Assembly (NCBI RefSeq): GCF_003353055.1 | Contig: NZ_QKWJ01000001.1 | Coordinates: forward strand, 2,235-66,234 | DNA: 64,000 bases | DNA from: Cupriavidus lacunae | GTDB lineage: Bacteria; Pseudomonadota; Gammaproteobacteria; Burkholderiales; Burkholderiaceae | Direction: 5' to 3' | Notes under the pieces: generated by a model | What the model saw: only the letters and a program-made list of their open reading frames with translations | Told to the model about the DNA's origin: nothing | Databases searched by the model: none | Part shown: piece by piece, positions 63,260 through 64,000 of the stretch | Layout: every line of letters begins with the position of its first letter | How positions within the stretch are numbered: position 1 is the first letter of the stretch | Position numbers and translations under genes: made by a program

Positions 63260-64000
63260 ATGACCACCTACGCTTTCCGCCTGCTCAACGTCTTTGCCGA
63301 ATCCACCTTCGGCGGCAACCCCCTGTGCGTCTTCGAGGATGCGCGCGGCATGGACGACGCCACCATGCAAGCGCTGGCGCTGCAGTTCAACCTGTCGGAA
63401 ACCACTTTCATCCTGCCGTCGGAGCGTGCCAGTGCGCGGGTGCGCATCTTCACGCCGGGCTATGAGTGCGCTTTGCCGGTCATCCGACGCTGGGCACCGC
63501 GCACGTGGTGCGCGGCCTGGCCGGCACCGGCGACGCGCTGACGCTGGAGTTTCCCGCGGGCGTGGTGCCGGTGACCGCGCAGGGCGATGTCTGGACCTTC
63601 ACCGCCCCGCACAGCGGCAAGCCCAAGACCGCACCGGTCGCCCTGCCCGACGCCGACATGGCCAGCCTGCTCGGGCTGGAGGAACGCGACCTGCTGGTGT
63701 CGCCGATGTGGGTCGACACCGGCGCCGACCAGTTGCTGGTGGCGGTGCGCAACACCGATGCCGTGCGCCGCGCCAACCCCGACAGCGCACGCCTGGCGGT
63801 CTGGCCGCAGAGCAGCCTGGGCCGCAAGACCGCCTACGTCTTTGCCTTCGACCCGGAGCAGCCCGGCCGCGTGCTGTCGCGCTACTTCTTCACCAAGCAG
63901 GGCGGCGGCGTGGCCGAGGATCCGGGCACGGGCTCGGCCTGCGCCAACCTGGGCGGCTGGCTGCTGGCCACGGGCCATGCGCTGCCGGCTGAATACGCCA
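63260..64000 (+). pseudogene. PhzF-family isomerase gene with a single-base deletion, cut by window end
   Basis: The start MTTYAFRLLNVFAESTFGGNPLCVFEDARGMDD and the catalytic Glu in NLSETTFILP are typical of PhzF-like isomerases (cited here as FAESTFGGNPLCVFE). At 63464-63468 the reading frame breaks: GAGTGCGC stands where GAGGTGCGC would give EVRFAGHPTLG. After adding one G the second frame continues as RFAGHPTLGTAHVVRGLAG and runs without a stop to the window end, including DPGTGSACANLGGWLLATG. As written, translation would end early or give a nonsense C-terminus. This may be a true pseudogene or a base-calling error in a GG run. Function of the family here is unknown. Confidence 0.8.

Overview
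The window looks like chromosomal DNA of a high-GC betaproteobacterium, most likely Cupriavidus and close to C. necator. Supporting signs are the very GC-rich third codon positions, the many Bug-type (tripartite tricarboxylate family) solute-binding proteins, a giant lysine/alanine-rich N-terminal extension on RpoD, and a regulator/acylating dehydrogenase/CoA ligase/MFS cluster with the sauRSTU layout described for sulfoacetate degradation in C. necator H16. Recognition is from protein motifs and gene order only; no database search was possible.

Layout. 1-5.9 kb: the macromolecular synthesis operon on the minus strand (rpsU, yqeY-like, dnaG, rpoD), followed 10 bp later by the 5' half of a tRNA with a CAU anticodon. 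This tRNA is interrupted in its anticodon loop by what looks like a group I intron running off the window edge. 5.9-12.6 kb: a BaiN-type flavoprotein, tsaD, folE2, and the isoprenoid genes dxs and ispA with xseB. 13-19.7 kb: a Rieske oxygenase, a DMT transporter, a 3-mercaptopyruvate-type sulfurtransferase, a ZupT-like ZIP zinc importer, a Tat-exported dienelactone-hydrolase-family protein and a type II NADH dehydrogenase. Two copies of a short inverted-repeat element lie here, and their ends supply stop codons to neighbouring genes. 19.9-26.3 kb: polA, a LOG-family protein starting back to back with it, a DUF2782-like exported protein, thrB and a membrane protein. 26.3-31.8 kb: the sau-like cluster. 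31.8-38.3 kb: uvrD, valS, galU. 38.3-43.8 kb: small metabolic genes (tusA-like, Nudix, ltaE, tautomerase, class II aldolase) and a LysR/MFS divergent pair with a clear palindromic operator. 43.9-48.8 kb: NfeD/slipin pair and alaS. 49.1-56.1 kb: CoA transferase, DUF2214 protein, a Bug protein, a K+/H+ antiporter and a tctBA permease pair without tctC. 56.3-64 kb: a YbaK-domain protein, katG with a near-consensus OxyR site abutting its promoter, a LysR/Bug/GGT-like cluster, and a phzF-family gene carrying an apparent single-base deletion and cut by the window end.

Most of the window is ordinary, well-conserved housekeeping chromosome. The parts most worth a second look are the interrupted tRNA at the left edge, the stop-codon-supplying inverted-repeat element, the OxyR-like katG promoter, the polA/LOG overlapping start region, and the LysR-Bug-GGT unit.
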